NCBI RefSeq assembly: GCF_900091575.1
Contig: NZ_FMCR01000001.1
Coordinates: forward strand, 1,178,001 to 1,242,000
Direction: 5' to 3'
Source of the DNA: Micromonospora saelicesensis
Lineage (GTDB): Bacteria; Actinomycetota; Actinomycetes; Mycobacteriales; Micromonosporaceae
Length of the DNA stretch: 64,000 bases
Position numbers and translations under genes: made by a program. Under the pieces are notes generated by a model. The model was not told where the DNA came from. It did no database searches and saw only the letters and a program-made list of their open reading frames with translations. Shown here in pieces: positions 8,337 through 16,807 of this stretch (its first letter is position 1; the number at the start of each line of letters is the position of its first letter).

Positions 8337-8630
8337 ATGCCGTTCGGTGTGTTGCAGGAGATGCCCGGCGTCAGCGAGGCGGAATACCGGCAGGTGGAAC
8401 GACACCTCGGCCCGGACCGTCCACCGGGCCTCCTCGCCCATGTCGCCGGGCCGACAGAGGACGGCTGGCGGATCATCAACATCTGGCAGGACGAAGCGGC
8501 ATTCCGCCGTTTCCAGTCCGAACGGCTGGTCCGGGCTGCTGGCTTGGCGGCACAGGAGGAGGGTTTCGACCCGACGAAGGCGGCTCACTTCCGCTCGATG
8601 AGCGTCGACGGCGCCGAGATGCCGTTCTGA
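8337..8630 (+). CDS. Small conserved-type protein, possible dimeric alpha-beta barrel
   Basis: A 97-residue cytoplasmic protein without signal peptide or membrane segment. The pattern MPFGVLQEMPGVSEAEYRQV, then GLLAHVAGPTEDGWRIINIW and EAAFRRFQSERL, resembles small ABM-like proteins that form a dimeric ferredoxin-like barrel; this is inferred from strand and helix order. The ATG at 8337 has GAGAGGTGA upstream, overlapping the presumed TetR site. The stop overlaps the methyltransferase start (TGATG), so this is the first gene of an operon with a methyltransferase and a lipoprotein. Function unknown. Confidence 0.75.
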   Translation: MPFGVLQEMPGVSEAEYRQVERHLGPDRPPGLLAHVAGPTEDGWRIINIWQDEAAFRRFQSERLVRAAGLAAQEEGFDPTKAAHFRSMSVDGAEMPF

Positions 8631-9532
8631 TGACCGACACCGCCACCCTGCGGGCCCGCGGCGCCGCTTTCTGGGCGGGAGCGGCAGCTGGCTGGATTCG
8701 CCACGCCGACCGGCAGGACGAGACCGGTCGACCGCTGGGCGCGGCGGCAATGGATCGACTGGCCGCACGACCCGCCGAACGAATCCTCGATGTGGGGTGC
8801 GGCTGCGGCGGCACCACGGCCGAGATCGCCGCCGCAGTCGGCGGGACCGGCGCGGCGATCGGTGTCGACATCGACGAGGCGATGGTGACGGCCGCTCGGC
8901 GCCGGTTCCCCACCGAGGGGTACCCGGGCATCCGGTTTCACGTGGCCGACATCGAGACTCTCGATGTCGTGCCCGGTGCCCCGTTCGACGCGGCGTTCTC
9001 ACGAATGACCCTGATGCTGTTGGCGGACCCGGTTGCCGGCTGCCGCACGATCCGGCGATCACTACGCCCGGGAGGGCGCCTCGCCGCGACCGTCTTTCGC
9101 GACAGCGGCGTCAACCCGTGGCTGTCCGCGGCGATGCTCGGCGCCGCGCCGCATCTCGGGCCGTTACCACCGCTCCCGGTCGGTGACGAGCCCGGCCCGT
9201 TCGCGTTCGCCGACCCGGCGCGGCTCGTCCGGATCCTCACCACCGCCGGCTTCGCCGCCGTCACGACCACACAGGTCGATGTCGCCCTGGAAACTCCGGA
9301 CGACGCCGACGCGGTGGCCGAATGGCTCATCGAGGTCGGCCCGGCCGGTGCCGCGTACCGGACGGCTCCGCCGGCTGGTCAGGCTTCGGCCCGGGCGGGG
9401 GTCGCCCGGCTGCTCGGCCGGTTCCGTGAGCCTGGCGTCGGCTACCGGCTGCCCACCGGCCTCTGGCTCGTCACCGCGAACGCCGCCGGAACCCCTACCC
9501 ACCACGAACCCCGTGAGGAAAAAATCCAATGA
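8630..9532 (+). CDS. SAM-dependent class I methyltransferase
   Basis: A 300-residue protein. Motif I is ILDVGCGCGGTTAEIA (about residue 50), followed by an acidic loop in GVDIDEAMVTAA and motif II/III positions ADIETLDV and SRMTLMLLADPVAGCRTIRRSLRPGG, as in UbiE/Methyltransf_25-type enzymes. The C-terminal third (from about 190) is a substrate-binding extension that includes LVRILTTAGF. The ATG overlaps the stop of the small upstream gene, and its own stop overlaps the lipoprotein gene start (ATGA). The methyl acceptor is unknown. The operon is probably TetR-controlled through the site at 8296. Confidence 0.85.
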   Translation: MTDTATLRARGAAFWAGAAAGWIRHADRQDETGRPLGAAAMDRLAARPAERILDVGCGCGGTTAEIAAAVGGTGAAIGVDIDEAMVTAARRRFPTEGYPGIRFHVADIETLDVVPGAPFDAAFSRMTLMLLADPVAGCRTIRRSLRPGGRLAATVFRDSGVNPWLSAAMLGAAPHLGPLPPLPVGDEPGPFAFADPARLVRILTTAGFAAVTTTQVDVALETPDDADAVAEWLIEVGPAGAAYRTAPPAGQASARAGVARLLGRFREPGVGYRLPTGLWLVTANAAGTPTHHEPREEKIQ

Positions 9533-9912
9533 GTACGTTCCGACCGCTCGCACCAGCAATCTGCCTCGTGCTCGCCCTGACGGCGTGCACCGAGGCCGAC
9601 GCACCCGAGCCCGCTTCGGCGCCGAACACGACAGGATCGACCAGCGCGGCCGTATCCGCTCCGGCCGGCGGGTCCCCGGTGTCGGCGAAGGAAGTGTGCG
9701 CCTACCTGGACGGCCAGGTGCCGACCCTCAAGGGGATCGGGTCCGAGACGGGCGCGATGGCGAACCTCACCGTGAACCTCTATTCCTGGTACGAGAAGCA
9801 GGGCCCGGTGCCCAACGGCCGTGAGATCGACGACCAGACCCGCAAGGAATGCCCGGCGACCCGCACCGAGGTGCTGAAACTCGCCGGCATGGAGAGCTTC
9901 GAGCGGCTGTAG
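9529..9912 (+). CDS. Small secreted lipoprotein of unknown function
   Basis: A 127-residue protein with a lipoprotein signal (CLVLALTAC, acceptor Cys at about residue 20), then a Ser/Thr/Pro/Ala-rich spacer (residues 23-50) typical of surface lipoproteins, and a compact C-terminal domain with two Cys (EVCAYLDG and RKECPATR) that could form a disulfide. The start codon overlaps the methyltransferase stop (ATGA), making it the third gene of the TetR-adjacent operon. I do not recognise the C-terminal domain. Confidence 0.8.
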   Translation: MSTFRPLAPAICLVLALTACTEADAPEPASAPNTTGSTSAAVSAPAGGSPVSAKEVCAYLDGQVPTLKGIGSETGAMANLTVNLYSWYEKQGPVPNGREIDDQTRKECPATRTEVLKLAGMESFERL

Positions 9913-9913
9913 C

Positions 9914-9929
9914 CGCCGCGTACGCGGCG
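9914..9929. terminator. Short perfect palindrome between convergent genes
   Basis: A 16-bp perfect palindrome, CGCCGCGTACGCGGCG, lies just after the lipoprotein stop and before the 3' end of the convergent MarR-GNAT gene. It is a plausible bidirectional terminator, although the loop would be small. Confidence 0.45.
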
Positions 9930-9955
9930 CCTGATCACCGGACGGTTGGGGGCCG

Positions 9956-10852
9956 TCAGTGCCCCAACTGCTTCTCGAACCAGTGGTGGGCGTAGCGCTC
10001 GGTGTTGTACGCCTCGATCTCCCGGTAACCGGTCGCCCGGTACAGGGCGATCGCCTCGGTGAGGTTGCGGTTGGTGTCCAGCCGGACCGCTGTCGCGCCG
10101 CGCTCGGCGGCGTACCGTTCCAGCTCGCCCAGTAGCCGCCGCCCGACGCCGAGCCCACGTACGGTGTCGGCCACCCACACGCGTTTGATCTCGGCGGGCG
10201 CGTCGCCGTGGAGTTTGACCGCGCCGCAGCCGATCGGTTCGCTGTTGAGGGTGGCGAGCAGGAGCACCCCGTTGGGCGGAACGAGCGCTTCGTCGTGGAC
10301 CGGGTTGCTCAGTGCGGGGTCGAACCCGTCGTCGAATCGTCGCGCGATGTCGCGGGCGTAGGCCCGCAGACACGCGCGGGCTCGCGGGTCGCTCGGCGGG
10401 CATGGCTCGATGACGACCATCGAGCTGATGAGCAGCCGTTCGACCTCGGCCATGGCGGTGACGAGTCGTTCGCGACGGTGTTCGGTGAGCGGTTCGAGGA
10501 TCGAGGCGGCGAGATCGTCCGACCGCTGGTCGAGGTCGGCCCACTGGGTCCGGCCGGCGTCGGTGAGGGTGGCGACACGGACGCGGCCGTCGCCGCCGGT
10601 CTGGTCGGCCGGTCCGACGGCGATGAGGCCGTCGTTCTTCAGGGTGCGCAGGAGTCGGCTGAGGTATCCGGAGTCCAGCCCGAGCCGGGCCCGCAGCGCG
10701 GCGATCTCGGCACCGGCGGGGCCGATCTCCCAGAGCAGCCGAGCCTGCCCCAGGGGACGCCCCTGGGCCATGTACTCGTCGTCGAGCGCACCCACCCGTT
10801 GGGTGACCGTCCGGTTGAACCGCCGCACCGCTGCGATGAGAGCCGAGTCCAT
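9956..10852 (-). CDS. MarR-GNAT fusion: transcriptional regulator with acetyltransferase domain
   Basis: A 298-residue two-domain protein. Residues 1 to about 145 are a MarR winged helix domain (LGQARLLWEIGPAGAEIAAL, LDSGYLSRLLRTLKNDGLI and wing GGDGRVRVATLTDAG). Residues about 155-298 are a GNAT domain with the acetyl-CoA motif [20 protein letters not shown] and LYRATGYREIEAYN. Such fusions occur widely and are thought to link regulation to acetylation; partners are unknown. A 16-bp palindrome ends 4 bases before the start codon and overlaps the ribosome-binding region, so strong autorepression is likely. Confidence 0.9.
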   Translation of the reverse strand: MDSALIAAVRRFNRTVTQRVGALDDEYMAQGRPLGQARLLWEIGPAGAEIAALRARLGLDSGYLSRLLRTLKNDGLIAVGPADQTGGDGRVRVATLTDAGRTQWADLDQRSDDLAASILEPLTEHRRERLVTAMAEVERLLISSMVVIEPCPPSDPRARACLRAYARDIARRFDDGFDPALSNPVHDEALVPPNGVLLLATLNSEPIGCGAVKLHGDAPAEIKRVWVADTVRGLGVGRRLLGELERYAAERGATAVRLDTNRNLTEAIALYRATGYREIEAYNTERYAHHWFEKQLGH

Positions 10853-10855
10853 ATA

Positions 10856-10871
10856 CCTGACTTTAGTCAGG
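10856..10871. promoter_or_regulatory. MarR operator: CCTGACT-2-AGTCAGG
   Basis: A perfect 7-2-7 inverted repeat located 4 to 19 bases before the ATG of the MarR-GNAT gene (minus strand) and 8 bases from the 3' end of the ltrA-like gene. The length fits MarR-family operators. Its position would block ribosome access as well as transcription start. Confidence 0.7.
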
Positions 10872-10879
10872 CTTCTCGA

Positions 10880-12040
10880 CTACGCGCCAGCTCGGTGGCG
10901 GTAGGACCCGATCCCAGCGTGGTCCAGGACGACCACCGCGAGCGCCACCCCGGTGGCGACCGCGCTGACCACCACCAGCGGCAGCCGCAGCACGGCCGCC
11001 GCTGCGGCCAGCACGACAAGGGCGGCGACCCGGGGCCAGGAGAGTCGCCGGTGGATCGCCGCCGAGAAGAGGATCCGTCCGACGAGGAACAGCGTCGGGC
11101 CGCTCAGGATGACCAGGACCGCCGTCGTGTCACCGGTCTCCATGGGGTGGGCGATGCTCAGTTCGGCCCCGACGGCGGTGACCACCAGCCCGGCGATCAT
11201 CACCAGGTGCAGGTATCCGGTGATGACGCCGAGCCAGGCCGGGTCGGCGCGCTCGATGGCCGGGCCGAGGCGCTGGCCGGCGGGCGTGACGTAGAGCAGA
11301 CCGATCAGCACCGCGGTGGCGAAGACCAGCAGGAACGCCACAGTCTGCGGGAAGTGAAGGTCGGTGCCGGCGTACGAGAGGCCGGCGACCAGAACGAGTT
11401 CGCCGAGCGCAATGATCATGATCTGCTGGTACCGCTCGGCGAAGTGCTCACCGGCCAGGTGCAGCTCCTCCCGCCTGGTCCGGCCCATCCCCGGCGTGGG
11501 CCAGCGGAGTCGCGGACCGGTGAGGTCGAGGGCGAGGGCGAGCAGCCAGAGCGGCACCCGCCACTGCGGCAGAAACCCACCGGCGAGCCACGGTACGGCG
11601 GAGACGCTGAACCAGCAGAGGATGCGCAGCGTCCGGATCTGCCGCGGGTGACCTCGCAGCCCGACGGCGGTGACCACGCCCCGGGCGATGTGCACCGAGA
11701 CGTACGCGCCGGCGAAGAGCAGGCCCCGCCCGTCCAGCGCCTGCGGGATCGCCACCCCGGTCAGCAGGCTGCCCAGCGCGGAACCCACCAACAGCCACCG
11801 AACCGCCGGGCTCTCCGGGTCGTACCAGTCCGCGAACCAGGTGGTGGTCACCCAGATCCACCAGACGCCGGTCAACAGCAGTGCGGTGTGCAGCGCGCCG
11901 GCCACGCTGAGGTCGTGCAGCAGGTGGGCGGCCAACTGACTGAGGGCGAGTACGAACGCCAGATCGAAGAACAGCTCCAGGAACGACGCGCTCAGCGGTG
12001 AGTCACCGCCCCGCAGCAGCCGTTCGGGTCTGCTCGCCAT
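10880..12040 (-). CDS. Low temperature requirement A (LtrA)-like membrane protein
   Basis: A 386-residue polytopic protein with about ten hydrophobic segments. It opens with LELFFDLAFVLALSQLA, the conserved E(L)FFDLVFVFA motif of LtrA, and has the central HFAERYQQIMIIALGELVL motif typical of the family. First linked to cold growth in Listeria, the family has no established biochemical role. The ORF ends just before the MarR operator. The upstream neighbour on the same strand is the DUF574-type methyltransferase, 75 bp away, so co-transcription is possible. Confidence 0.9.
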   Translation of the reverse strand: MASRPERLLRGGDSPLSASFLELFFDLAFVLALSQLAAHLLHDLSVAGALHTALLLTGVWWIWVTTTWFADWYDPESPAVRWLLVGSALGSLLTGVAIPQALDGRGLLFAGAYVSVHIARGVVTAVGLRGHPRQIRTLRILCWFSVSAVPWLAGGFLPQWRVPLWLLALALDLTGPRLRWPTPGMGRTRREELHLAGEHFAERYQQIMIIALGELVLVAGLSYAGTDLHFPQTVAFLLVFATAVLIGLLYVTPAGQRLGPAIERADPAWLGVITGYLHLVMIAGLVVTAVGAELSIAHPMETGDTTAVLVILSGPTLFLVGRILFSAAIHRRLSWPRVAALVVLAAAAAVLRLPLVVVSAVATGVALAVVVLDHAGIGSYRHRAGA

Positions 12041-12115
12041 CGGCGCTCCTCCCGCTGGCGCACGCCCTGCGTCCGTCGTACCACCCGAGGCCGGCCACCG
12101 GAGGCGAAAGCGCTG

Positions 12116-12904
12116 TCAGCGGCGGACGCCGACCCCCGCGTACCCGTGGGCGTCCACGGTCTCCGGCTCGCCGTCCGGTCGCCACCGGGTGGCGGCGACC
12201 AGGCCGGGTTCCACCAGGTCGTACCCGGCGAAGAAGCGTGCCGTCTCGGCGCGCGTCCGGGGCACCAGCGGGGCGCTGCTGTTGCGATAGACGGCCTGGC
12301 CGCGCTCGGCCAACTCCGGCGGGATGCCGTCCAACGTCAGGTGGGACAGCACCAGGTGACTGCCGGGCACTGTGGCGTCGCGCAGCCGGGCGATCGCCCC
12401 CCACGGGTCGTCCTGGTCCGGCACGAAGTGCAGCACCGCGAGGAGCAGCACCGCCACCGGTTGGTCCAGGTCGAGAGTGGCCCGCACGTCCGGGTGGGCC
12501 AGCAGTTCGTCCGGCCGCCGCAGGTCGCCCTGAACGACAGCGGTGCCGGGTACGCCCGTCAGCAACTGCCGGGCGTACCCGACGGCCACCTCGTCGTAGT
12601 CGACGTAGACCACCCGCGCGTCGGGCGCCACGGCCCGCACCACCTCGTGCACGGCGTCCTGGGTGGGCAACCCGGCGCCAATGTCCAGGAACTGGCGTAC
12701 GCCCTGCTCGGCGGCGTACCGGACGGCTCGGCGCAGGAAGTGCCGGTTGGTCTGAGCGGCGACCCCGGTCTCCGGGAAGATCTCCAGCACCCGGTCGGCG
12801 GCGGCCCGGTCGGCCGGGAAGTTGTGGCTGCCCCCGAGGAAGTAGTCGTACATCCGGGCGACGTTGGGTCGGGTGGTGACGTCAGGTGCCGGCTGATCGG
12901 TCAT
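12116..12904 (-). CDS. DUF574-type SAM-dependent methyltransferase
   Basis: A 262-residue protein of the actinobacterial Methyltransf_19 (formerly DUF574) family. It starts with the family signature RPNVARMYDYFLGGSHNFPADR, followed by motif I QFLDIGAGLPTQDAVHEV, acidic VVYVDYDEVAVGYAR, and the LDLDQPVAVLLLAVLHFVPD strand. The ATG at 12904 has AAGGGA upstream, which settles the start over an alternative further out. The family is expanded in actinomycetes and its substrates are largely unknown. It is divergent from the Cys-rich protein gene at 13050. Confidence 0.9.
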   Translation of the reverse strand: MTDQPAPDVTTRPNVARMYDYFLGGSHNFPADRAAADRVLEIFPETGVAAQTNRHFLRRAVRYAAEQGVRQFLDIGAGLPTQDAVHEVVRAVAPDARVVYVDYDEVAVGYARQLLTGVPGTAVVQGDLRRPDELLAHPDVRATLDLDQPVAVLLLAVLHFVPDQDDPWGAIARLRDATVPGSHLVLSHLTLDGIPPELAERGQAVYRNSSAPLVPRTRAETARFFAGYDLVEPGLVAATRWRPDGEPETVDAHGYAGVGVRR

Positions 12905-13049
12905 GCGGGATCCCTTCGGCGGCGGGAGCGGAACTCGATGTCTAACACCTGCGGCGACGACCCGCTGACCCCTCGTGTCGTTGATCCGGCTGCGCCCATG
13001 GTCACCGCTGACCACGGTGGGGGCACCGACTCAACGAGGAGGGACGCCG

Positions 13050-13514
13050 ATGACCAATCAGCGCGAGACCGTGCAGGTCGACCACGACCTGTTCCGCGCC
13101 GTGTACGATTCGCCCGCATCACTGCCCGGCCGACACCGCTGGACCACCCCCGAGTCGGACGTCCGGCGGCTGGAGAAACTGCTCGGCATGCCGGCGCGCA
13201 GCATCGGCGCACCCCTCTGGGTCAGCGGCGACGAACCCGACTGCCCGAAGTGCCGCCGGCGGGTCACCTGGTACGACATCGTCTCGTCGGCGCTCTCCGG
13301 CCTGCACGACAAGGCCATGATCGCCACGGTCATCCTGGGCGAGCGCAAGTACGTCAACACCGAGATTCCGGATGCCATCGCCGGGGTGCGCTGCTCCGAC
13401 TGTCACACCGCGATCGACGGTCTGCGCAGCTTCAAGTGCCACAACTGGGCGTACGCCTTCGAGGCGCTGGAGGCCGTCCGCGAGCGGATGGCCGGCGGTC
13501 CCGCCCCGACCTGA
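13050..13514 (+). CDS. Cys-rich hypothetical protein with zinc-ribbon-like motifs
   Basis: A 154-residue cytoplasmic protein. Two Cys pairs, CPKC (after GDEPD) and CSDC (after AGVR), followed by a later FKCHNW, look like zinc ligands. The rest is helical with no signal or membrane segment. A strong GAGGAGGGA ribosome site 7 bases upstream fixes the ATG at 13050. I do not recognise the family. A hairpin terminator follows. Confidence 0.75.
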   Translation: MTNQRETVQVDHDLFRAVYDSPASLPGRHRWTTPESDVRRLEKLLGMPARSIGAPLWVSGDEPDCPKCRRRVTWYDIVSSALSGLHDKAMIATVILGERKYVNTEIPDAIAGVRCSDCHTAIDGLRSFKCHNWAYAFEALEAVRERMAGGPAPT

Positions 13515-13555
13515 GCTGAAGCCCGCGCCGACCTGAGCCGAAGCCGGGGCGGCCC

Positions 13556-13578
13556 CTGAGCCGGTCGGGGCGGCTCAG
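13556..13578. terminator. Hairpin between convergent genes
   Basis: CTGAGCCG (13556-13563) pairs perfectly with CGGCTCAG (13571-13578) over a 7-base loop. It lies between the Cys-rich gene and the convergent GH65 gene, just overlapping the latter's stop. A shorter copy of CTGAGC occurs twice upstream (13511-13540). Confidence 0.5.
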
Positions 13579-15974
13579 TCGGCTGAGCGGCGGGTGGGGC
13601 GGCGACCGGGCGGGGAGGGTGGCTCCGGGCCGGGGTCGGGCACCGGCGGCATCGGCCGGGTGACCGGTTCCGCGCCGGTGATCCGCAGCGACTCGCCGTG
13701 GTGCCACAGCTCGACCTCGGCATCCGCGGCGGCGTCGGGCAGCTCGAAGCGGGCCTCGGCCGGAGTCAACGTGACCCGCAGCCGGTGGCCGCGCCAGCGC
13801 AGGCTGAACGCCAGCCGGTCGATCCGGCGCGGCAGCCGGGGGTCGAAGGAGAGCACCCCCCGGTCGTCGCGCAGCCCACCGAAGCCCTGCACCAGCGCCA
13901 GCCACGCGCCGGCCAGCGAGGCCAGGTGCAGCCCGTCGGCGGTCTTGTCGCCCAGGTCGGCCAGGTCCTGCAGGACCGACTCGGCGAACAGGTCGTACGC
14001 CAGATCCAGGTGCCCGACCTCGGCGGCCAGCACGGCCTGCGGTGCCGCCGACAGCGACGAGTCGCGGACCGTGCGGGCCTGGTAGTAGGCCAGGTTGCGG
14101 GCCTTCTCGTCGGCGGTGAACTCACCGGGGCAGAGCTGCATCGCCAGCACCAGATCGGCCTGCTTCACCACCTGCTTGCGGTACAGCTCCAGGTACGGGA
14201 AGTGCAGCAGCAGCGGGTAGTCGTCGTCGCCGGTGTTCGCGAAGTCCCACTCGGGCTGTTGGGTGAAGCCGGCGGCCTGCTGGTGCACGCCGCGCTCGTG
14301 GTCGTACGGGATGAACATGGCGTCGGCGGCGGCCCGCCAGCCGGTCACCTCGGCGCGGTCCACGCCGAGCCGGCCGGCCAGCTCGGGATGTCCCTCGGCG
14401 GCGTCCGCCGCGCCGCGCAGATTGCGCTTCGCCATCAGGTTGGTGAACACGTTGTCGTTGACCAGCGCGGCGTACTCGTCCGGGCCGGTCACGCCATGCA
14501 GATGGAAGTCACCCTCGTCCGACCAGTGCCCGAAGCCGTGCCAGAGCCGGGCGGTCTCCACCAGCAGTTCCAGCCCCGCCTCGGCCAGGAACCGCTGGTC
14601 GTCCGTTGCCGCCAGGTAGCGCAACACCGCGTCGGCGATGTCGGCGTTGACGTGCAGCGCCGCGGTGCCCGCCGGCCAGTAGCCGGATGATTCACGGCCG
14701 CCGATGGTGCGCCACGGGAAGGTGGCGCCGGTCAGCCGCAGCTCGCGGGCCCGTTCCCGAGCCTCCGGCAGGTGGGCGTGCCGCCAGGTCAGCGCCGAGC
14801 GGGCCACCGCCGGGGCCAGGTAGGTGAGCACCGGCAGGACGTAGCTCTCGGTGTCCCAGAGGACGTGCCCGTCGTAGCCGTTGCCGGTCAACCCCTTCGC
14901 CGAGATGGTCCGTTCCGAGTCCGGGCGGCCGGCCTGGATCAGGTGGAACATCCCGAACCGGACCGCCTGCTGGAGGTCCTGGTCGCCGTCGAGCTGCACG
15001 TCGGCGACCTGCCAGGCCGCGTCCAGGGCGGCACGTTGGTCGGTGAGCAGGGCGTCGAAGCCGTCCGCGCGCGCCGCGTCCGCCTCGGCGGCGACCAGGT
15101 CGGCCAACTCGTCGGCGGGCGTCGCGTCGACCGCCGCCCACTCGTAGCCGGCGAACTTCGTCAGCCGCAATCGCTCCCCCGGGTGCAGGCGACCCGTCAC
15201 GGTCAGCCGTACCCGGTCCGGGGTGCAGTCACCGCTGGTGGTCACAGTGCCCGGGGCATCCAGCAGGTGACTGACCGCGACCGCGACTCGCTGGCTGCTG
15301 CGCTCGGTGCGGTGCACCAGCACCCCGTCGAGGCCTGTCGCACGGTACGTCTCGGCGGTCAGCGGGTCGGTGGGCACCGAGGCGGCCCGAGGGTCGTCCG
15401 AACGCTCCGGCACCTTCTCGTTGGCCAGCAGGTCCGAGCAGACCCGCAGCTCGACGGCGGTGTCCAACGGCTCGACCTCGTACCGGACGGCGGCCACCGG
15501 ACGACGCGGCAGGGACACCAACCGGGTGCTGCGGATGCGTACGCCCCGCCCGGCCGGTGAAATCCACTCGGTCTCCCGACGCAGCACGCCGGCACGAAGG
15601 TCGAGCACCCGTTCATGGCTGCGCAGCGTCCCGGTCCGGAGATCCAACGGCTCGTCGTCGACCCAGAGCCGGATCAGCGCGGCGTTCGGCGCGCTGATGA
15701 CGGTGTCGCTGGCCTGCGGAAACGCGTACCCCTCCTCGGGATAGCTCAGCTCACGCCGCTCGTGGAAGCCACTGACGTAACTGCCCGGCATCCCGCACGG
15801 TGCACCCTCGTCGAGCACCCCCCGCCAGCCGATCCACCCGTTGCCCAACGCGAAGATCGACTCGGTTTCGCCGAGCCGGTCCACGTCGGCCGCCGTGCGC
15901 CGGATCCGCCAGGTCTCGTCATCCGCCGTAGCGGCGGTGGACTGCGGTTGATCGGTGGCCGAACCGGTCTGCAC
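13575..15974 (-). CDS. GH65 family glycoside phosphorylase (maltose/trehalose/kojibiose-type)
   Basis: A 799-residue protein, the usual length of GH65 disaccharide phosphorylases. The N-terminal beta-sandwich (about 30-270) includes ETESIFALGNGWIGWRG. The (alpha/alpha)6 barrel contains GNGYDGHVLWDTESYVLP (substrate site) and HGVTGPDEYAALVNDN, in which Glu500 is the expected general acid. The C-terminal beta domain ends in a Pro-rich tail. The GTG start at 15974 is chosen because GGAGG lies just upstream. The reaction would be phosphorolysis of an alpha-linked disaccharide to beta-glucose-1-phosphate plus glucose. Family members differ in linkage, which cannot be told here. No phosphoglucomutase gene adjoins. 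Confidence 0.9.
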   Translation of the reverse strand: MQTGSATDQPQSTAATADDETWRIRRTAADVDRLGETESIFALGNGWIGWRGVLDEGAPCGMPGSYVSGFHERRELSYPEEGYAFPQASDTVISAPNAALIRLWVDDEPLDLRTGTLRSHERVLDLRAGVLRRETEWISPAGRGVRIRSTRLVSLPRRPVAAVRYEVEPLDTAVELRVCSDLLANEKVPERSDDPRAASVPTDPLTAETYRATGLDGVLVHRTERSSQRVAVAVSHLLDAPGTVTTSGDCTPDRVRLTVTGRLHPGERLRLTKFAGYEWAAVDATPADELADLVAAEADAARADGFDALLTDQRAALDAAWQVADVQLDGDQDLQQAVRFGMFHLIQAGRPDSERTISAKGLTGNGYDGHVLWDTESYVLPVLTYLAPAVARSALTWRHAHLPEARERARELRLTGATFPWRTIGGRESSGYWPAGTAALHVNADIADAVLRYLAATDDQRFLAEAGLELLVETARLWHGFGHWSDEGDFHLHGVTGPDEYAALVNDNVFTNLMAKRNLRGAADAAEGHPELAGRLGVDRAEVTGWRAAADAMFIPYDHERGVHQQAAGFTQQPEWDFANTGDDDYPLLLHFPYLELYRKQVVKQADLVLAMQLCPGEFTADEKARNLAYYQARTVRDSSLSAAPQAVLAAEVGHLDLAYDLFAESVLQDLADLGDKTADGLHLASLAGAWLALVQGFGGLRDDRGVLSFDPRLPRRIDRLAFSLRWRGHRLRVTLTPAEARFELPDAAADAEVELWHHGESLRITGAEPVTRPMPPVPDPGPEPPSPPGRRPTRRSAD

Positions 15975-16143
15975 GAGACCTCCTGTCGATGTCGAGTCCT
16001 GCAACAGCCAACCAGAGCGGGCTGTGCGAATCCTGGACGAAGGTCTGACAGGCCAACTGACCTTCGACAGCAGCGATGCCCTCTGGTGCGTTCCTAGGGT
16101 GTGCCCAAGGTGAACAGGGTATGAACGTGAAGTGAGGTGATGC

Positions 16144-16773
16144 ATGGTCGACAACGGCAGCATGGACGTTCCGGAGATCAGCGCCGAGTGGTACCGCGAC
16201 GTCGTCGACGCCGCCGCCGGCAGCCCAGAGCCGGTGCAGTGGTTCGTCGGACACGCCACCGAGGAGGTGATCCTGCTACTCGGCGCGCTGCTGGTGATGG
16301 CCGCGCTGAGCCGCCGGTCCGGCGGCCCGCACGACCGGGCACTCGCCCTGATCGCGCCGGTGCCGGCCCTCCTGGCGTACGTGGGCAGCGAGTTCCTCAA
16401 GACCGTGGTGGACCAGGACCGCCCCTGCCGGACGATCGGTCGGGAGATCATCGCCGGCGCCTGCCCACCCCCGGGCGACTGGTCGTTCCCCAGCAACCAC
16501 GCCACCATCGCCGGTGCGCTGGCGGTCACCACGTTGCTGCTCTCCCGCCGACTCGGCCTGATCGCGCTGCCCCTGGCCGCGCTCGGCGCCTTCTCCCGGG
16601 TCTTCGTGGGCGTGCACTACCCGCACGACGTGATCGCGGGGGTGCTGTTCGGCGCCCTGGTCGCCGTGGTGGTCACCCCGTTGCTGGCCCGCCCGACCAG
16701 CGAGGTCCTCCGCCGCCGGGCCAACCGCCCCGACAGCCCGGTCCCCAAACTGGCCAGTCGCTCCCGCCCCTGA
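16144..16773 (+). CDS. PAP2-family membrane phosphatase
   Basis: A 209-residue integral membrane protein with the three phosphatase motifs of the PAP2/acid phosphatase superfamily: KTVVDQDRP (motif 1), SFPSNHAT (motif 2) and SRVFVGVHYPHDV (motif 3, catalytic His and Asp). Four to five hydrophobic segments surround them. It probably dephosphorylates a lipid phosphate such as undecaprenyl pyrophosphate or phosphatidate at the outer membrane face. The start ATG follows a GAGGTGA ribosome site and is divergent from the GH65 gene. Confidence 0.9.
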   Translation: MVDNGSMDVPEISAEWYRDVVDAAAGSPEPVQWFVGHATEEVILLLGALLVMAALSRRSGGPHDRALALIAPVPALLAYVGSEFLKTVVDQDRPCRTIGREIIAGACPPPGDWSFPSNHATIAGALAVTTLLLSRRLGLIALPLAALGAFSRVFVGVHYPHDVIAGVLFGALVAVVVTPLLARPTSEVLRRRANRPDSPVPKLASRSRP

Positions 16774-16807
16774 CCACCGCCGCCCCACGCCGTTCGGGCC
16801 GGGCGGG

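Noticed and set aside
12146..13519. Plus-strand frame of 457 residues over the DUF574-type gene
   Set aside because: It opposes two supported genes and its composition is that of an antisense frame.
13575..16532. GH65 gene with a start near 16532
   Set aside because: The extra 186 residues lack family similarity and overlap the PAP2 gene on the other strand; GTG at 15974 has GGAGG upstream.
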